Origin: Enterovibrio sp045679545
GTDB lineage: Bacteria > Pseudomonadota > Gammaproteobacteria > Enterobacterales > Vibrionaceae
Reading direction: 5' to 3'
Assembly (NCBI RefSeq): GCF_045679545.1
Contig: NZ_CP166194.1
Span: 2,232,001 to 2,296,000, forward strand
Length of the DNA: 64,000 bases
This document shows positions 61,301 to 64,000 of the stretch, one piece after another. The notes under the pieces are model-generated. The model ran no database searches. It was not told the origin of the DNA and worked only from the letters and a program-made list of their open reading frames with translations. Every line of letters starts with the position of its first letter. The first letter of the stretch is position 1. The position numbers and the translations under genes are program-made.

Positions 61301-64000
61301 TACACCATCACAGCAACAGTCACTGACAGTGCTGGAAACACCTCCGCATCAAGCAGCAATGTTGAATTTGTCGTCGATACCACCCCTCCTGATGCACCAA
61401 CAATTGAAGAACTGGTAACCAACGATACGACACCTGTCATAACAGGCACTGCGACGCTGGGAGATGGTGAAACGTTAACGGTGACATTAAACGGCATCAC
61501 TTATGAAAATGTGTCTGTGCAAGGTGACGGCACCTGGAGCATCGAAATCGCTGATGCCAACGCGCTTTCAGAAGGTTCTTTTGATATCACAGCGACCACT
61601 CAAGATTCAGCGGGTAACACCAGCTTTGAGACGACAGGCCAACTGGTCGTTGATCTCACCCCTCCTGATTCACCCGTTGTGTCTATCAATGACGATGTAA
61701 ATAACGATGGGCTCGTTAACACTTCTGAACAGGGAGCCGACAACCTTCAACTCTCGGTTTCCGTTGACCACGCCGACTTAACACAGGGGGGGGTTGCCAG
61801 CGTCACTGTCAACAATGGCGGTGTATCAAACACCCTGAACTTCAAACTCAGCAATGGGACACTGACGTTTACAGACGACACCCCGGCTACAGGATACAGC
61901 TACAGTAACGGTGTGATTGCTTGGTCTGAAACCGTATCCTCCGGTGACACCATTTCTGTCAGTGCAACGCAAACCGACTTAGGTGGGAATGTTTCGGGCT
62001 CCAGCTCAGATTCAGCGGTTGTCACGATCGCGGCTGATGATACTTCTACCAGCCTTGAAGACACCACCAATAGTGGCAATGTTCTGACCAATGATTCGGG
62101 CAACACCAGCGTTGTGAGTTTCGTGGTAAATGGTGACACAACAACCTATAGCGCAGGCCAAACGGCTACCCTCAACGGCATTGGCACGCTGGTCTTGAGC
62201 GCTAACGGGGCTTACGTTTTCACCCCCAATGCAGATTGGAATGGCGCAGTCCCTGATATCACATACACCACCAACTCCGGTGACACAGCCACCCTGTCTA
62301 TCACTGTTTCCAATGTTGACGATGCCGTTGATGCGATAAATGACAGCTACACCGTAGACGAAGACAGCTCCCTGCCGCTCAACCTTCTCAGCAATGACCA
62401 AGCGCCGGATGGCGGTCTCGAAGTCACCCACATTAATGGCGTAGCACTGATTGGCGGCGCCCAGTCTATCGCGGTGGATAACGGCACTGTTCTTGTTGCT
62501 GGCGATGGCAGTTTCACCTTCCAGCCAAACGCTGACTACTTCGGCGCAGTGAGCTTTGACTATCAAATCAAAGATGCTGACGGCGATGTCGATACGGCGA
62601 CGGTCAGTATTACCGTCAACAGTGTGAACGACAATCCAGATGCCGTGGATGATACCGCTAAAACAATAGACGCTGGTGCGACCGCAACGGGTTACACCGG
62701 TGAGAGCATTGACGCCACTATTGTCGAAGGCTACGGGACGAACCGCGTCGACGATTCAGCCTACCTGACTACCACTCATGCAGATGGCAGTTACACGGTT
62801 GTCTGGCGAGGCTGGGATAGTACCTATCATGGCAACAATAAAGTCTTTCTTCAGAGCTTCAATGCAGATGGCTCTTTGAAGGGTGACGAAGTCATGCTTG
62901 GAACCCGGGACAAAATCGAATCACCACAAGTCACTCAACTCAATGATAGTGGTGACCTGCTTGTCACTTGGACCGGTTACAACAACACCGCCACACTAAA
63001 CACCCACTCATATGCTCAAGTCGTTTATGCAAACCCTGATGACCATGGGGGCGCAACAACAGGGCCTCAGATTGATCTTGGTGCGTCGCACTTGAGGTCC
63101 GTGACGTCTGAAAATTCTGGAGATACCAGTGTCATTGTCTGGCAAGAGAACTTCAACGTTTACATGCAGGTACTGGATTCATCTGGCAATAAAGTGGGAG
63201 GCGAGCAGGTAGTAGGCTCGGTGTCTGCTAACTCAAATGGGTATCCGATTGTCTGTAGTCCTGAAGTCTCAGTCTTAGATAACGGTAACTACGTTATCTC
63301 TTGGAGCCAGGGCTCCACCGCTACCGCCACAAATACCGTAATGTATTCATCGGATGGCACCAAAATTGGTAGCCAGCAAACCCTGTCTATTGGCGGTACC
63401 AATGGTAATTCTGATCAAGAGACCAATATTGTCAGCATCAGCGGTGACAAATACGCGGTCGTTGGCTCCAGCGGCGGCACCGTTAAACTGACATTGATGG
63501 ATGCTACGACAAACCAGCCAATCGCAGGCTCAACCCAAACATTGAGCTTGAATGGGACAACAGGGAACGACAATCCCTCTATCACAAATGTAGGTACCGA
63601 CGGTGAATTTGTCGTTGTTTGGCGTGGTATCGAAGACGGACAGTGGCACACCTATATCCAACATTTCGATGCCAACGGTGTAGCAGACCAGCCAACAGAC
63701 AAATTTATGGCTCCCGGCGGGCATGGTCCTGCCAGAGTAGTTGGCGTCGGCGAGGATGGTGACTATGTCATTGTCTGGGGCGCTATCAATGCAGACGGTA
63801 ACTACGATGTCTTCACACAGAAATACAGTGCTGACGGCACCAAGATTGGAGAGCAGCTGACATTTACTGGTCAAAACCCAGACGTCAACGACCTGAATTT
63901 CGATATCACTCCAATTGGCACTGATGGGTCCTATGCCGTCTCCTTCGTTGGTACAGATTCAGCTGCAAATGGCGGTGAGTACAGCATCTACATCGCTAAC
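58313..64000 (+). CDS. Giant LapA/BapA-like adhesin with retention module, 3' end outside the window
   Basis: The frame is open for 1,896 codons from ATG 58313 (GGGAG upstream) to the window edge. Residues 1-140 form a retention module like that of LapA-type adhesins, which anchors the protein in its type I secretion channel. Its IQEIIDAIKQGVDPTQ helix is followed by TESG at 107-110, where LapA has the LapG protease site TAAG. A Bap-type Ig domain spans about 163-253. Six 128-residue Ig-like repeats span 254-1021. More Ig-like and VCBS/cadherin-like domains follow (about 1022-1440, for example GDGSFTFQPNADYFG). From about 1460 a WRG/FNADG-type beta-propeller-like region begins. RTX repeats and the secretion signal would lie beyond the window. 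The expected role is surface attachment and biofilm. Confidence 0.9.
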   Translation, partial: MSQVKLPSNATVLYISGVASLSKDSHKTLSAGEYLKAGDTLDVAEPALIEFLGEDGGIYFYVGGEIDSLAAIINDPNQLDSDKAKIQEIIDAIKQGVDPTQNDEYATESGTTLQGSGSNGFIVLSRSASETIASAGYNTENYATSGVPQNPDVRGDVDNPFSSTPTISLNVQSLTNDNTPTISGTTNMLPGSIVNLTIIDATGKVQTLTTIVQVGGFFFVDIADALGEGSFSVTATVSDNQGNSASTTATGFVDTFAPGQGSGPDGTDELPIVDIPEASGGIGEDELTDGVEVLVTPPTGTEPGDTITVTVTQPDGSTSNITTTVPDGWTGGTSVPVTVSPEDLGGTGGGLPAEGEYTITASVTDSAGNTSAPSTSTTVTIDTTAPGEGTGPGGTDELPLVEIPEASGGIGEDELADGVQVLVTPPTGTEPGDTITVTVSQPDGSTTDVTATVPDGWTGGTSVPVTVSPEDLGGTGGGLPPEGEYAITASVTDSAGNTSAPSTSTTVTIDTTAPGEGTGPGGTDELPLVEIPEATGGIGEEELADGVQVLVTPPTGTEPGDTITVTVTQPDGSTTDVTATVPDGWTAGSSVSVTVSPEDLGGTGGGLPAEGEYTITASVTDSAGNTSAPSTSTTVTIDTTAPGEGTGPGGTDELPLVEIPEATGGIGEDELTDGVEVLVTPPTGTEPGDTITVTVTQPDGSTSNITTTVPDGWTGGTSVPVTVSPEDLGGTGGGLPAEGEYTITASVTDSAGNTTAPSTSTTVTIDTTAPGEGTGPGGTDELPLVEIPEASGGIGEDELTDGVEVLVTPPTGTEPGDTITVTVTQPDGSTTDVTTMVPDGWTDGSSVSVTVSPEDMGGTGGGLPAEGEYTITASVTDSAGNTSAPSTSTTVTIDTTAPGEGTGPGGTDELPLVEIPEATGGIGEEELADGVQVLVTPPASTEPGDTITVTVTQPDGSTTDVTTTVPDSWTGGSSVSVTVSPEDLGGTGGGLPAEGNYTITATVTDSAGNTSASSSNVEFVVDTTPPDAPTIEELVTNDTTPVITGTATLGDGETLTVTLNGITYENVSVQGDGTWSIEIADANALSEGSFDITATTQDSAGNTSFETTGQLVVDLTPPDSPVVSINDDVNNDGLVNTSEQGADNLQLSVSVDHADLTQGGVASVTVNNGGVSNTLNFKLSNGTLTFTDDTPATGYSYSNGVIAWSETVSSGDTISVSATQTDLGGNVSGSSSDSAVVTIAADDTSTSLEDTTNSGNVLTNDSGNTSVVSFVVNGDTTTYSAGQTATLNGIGTLVLSANGAYVFTPNADWNGAVPDITYTTNSGDTATLSITVSNVDDAVDAINDSYTVDEDSSLPLNLLSNDQAPDGGLEVTHINGVALIGGAQSIAVDNGTVLVAGDGSFTFQPNADYFGAVSFDYQIKDADGDVDTATVSITVNSVNDNPDAVDDTAKTIDAGATATGYTGESIDATIVEGYGTNRVDDSAYLTTTHADGSYTVVWRGWDSTYHGNNKVFLQSFNADGSLKGDEVMLGTRDKIESPQVTQLNDSGDLLVTWTGYNNTATLNTHSYAQVVYANPDDHGGATTGPQIDLGASHLRSVTSENSGDTSVIVWQENFNVYMQVLDSSGNKVGGEQVVGSVSANSNGYPIVCSPEVSVLDNGNYVISWSQGSTATATNTVMYSSDGTKIGSQQTLSIGGTNGNSDQETNIVSISGDKYAVVGSSGGTVKLTLMDATTNQPIAGSTQTLSLNGTTGNDNPSITNVGTDGEFVVVWRGIEDGQWHTYIQHFDANGVADQPTDKFMAPGGHGPARVVGVGEDGDYVIVWGAINADGNYDVFTQKYSADGTKIGEQLTFTGQNPDVNDLNFDITPIGTDGSYAVSFVGTDSAANGGEYSIYIAN
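59072..61375 (+). repeat. Six tandem 384-bp (128-residue) repeats within the adhesin gene
   Basis: Units begin at 59072, 59456, 59840, 60224, 60608 and 60992, each with GAT-ACC (Asp-Thr). The spacing is exactly 384 bp every time. Neighbouring units are nearly identical over long stretches. Each encodes an Ig-like fold with DELPLVEIPEA, GTEPGDTITVTV, VSPEDLGGTGGG and ITASVTDSAGNTS. Confidence 0.95.
61786..61793 (+). repeat. G8 homopolymer within the adhesin coding region
   Basis: Eight G residues encode part of Thr-Gln-Gly-Gly-Val. As written the frame is kept. Loss or gain of one G would truncate the adhesin, which is a classical phase-variation arrangement. Confidence 0.8.

Noticed and set aside
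59072..61375. Regular repeats considered as a CRISPR array
   Set aside because: Unit is 384 bp, coding throughout, and there are no short repeats with unique spacers.

Overview
The window looks like chromosomal DNA of a marine Vibrionaceae member. Gene content points to Grimontia or a close relative: a complete aerobactin (iuc/iut) locus, a TagA/StcE-type M66 metalloprotease, VC0807-type and TrmY-type genes, and a LapA-like giant adhesin. The genus call is an inference; no rRNA or other marker is present. Coding density is high, most genes have clear Shine-Dalgarno sites, and many operons use ATGA overlaps. No CRISPR array, intact tRNA, insertion sequence or integrase was seen.

Layout. 1-5 kb: end of a MalY/PatB-type aminotransferase, then a translationally coupled pair of membrane c-di-GMP enzymes (GGDEF then EAL). 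4.4-8.5 kb: cytochrome c' and cytochrome b561 (divergent), a YdcH-type small protein, an unknown 96-aa protein, a CheW protein carrying a zinc-binding CZB insert, and a TrmY-type methyltransferase. 8.6-20 kb: a cluster resembling the poorly understood ydj/ynj region of E. coli. It holds ynjBCD-type ABC transporter genes, a CDP-alcohol phosphatidyltransferase, a VTT-domain membrane protein, a CCG iron-sulfur protein, a flavin/iron-sulfur oxidoreductase and an exported rhodanese. A TtrSR-like two-component system is transcribed away from it across a palindrome-containing promoter region. This is my best candidate for an undescribed system, perhaps for a reduced sulfur compound. 20.1-22.5 kb: three genes of unknown role, the middle one resembling phage P-type helicase loaders.

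22.7-37 kb: a self-contained siderophore island with a putative exporter (MFS), importer (fhuCDB-like), aerobactin synthesis (iucABCD), a FhuF-like reductase and the receptor IutA, with two Fur-box-like sites. 37-42 kb: TagA-like zinc metalloprotease and an Old Yellow Enzyme. 42-49 kb: galT-galK behind a GalR-type operator, an HlyD/DUF2955 efflux pair, a lipoprotein phospholipase D and a VC0807-type membrane protein. 49.6-57.6 kb: a LysR-like DNA-binding stub, lactate permease, ppsR/ppsA (divergent), a GNAT acetyltransferase with an RND-pump remnant behind it, and a NupC-type nucleoside transporter with a long leader.

57.9-64 kb: a terminator plus the 3' end of a tRNA-Ser without the rest of the gene, then the first 1,896 codons of a giant adhesin that runs off the window. 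The adhesin has a LapA-like N-terminal retention module, six tandem 384-bp repeats and a G8 tract. Starts were chosen by Shine-Dalgarno site, family length and overlap with the previous gene; where they differ from the longest open frame this is stated.
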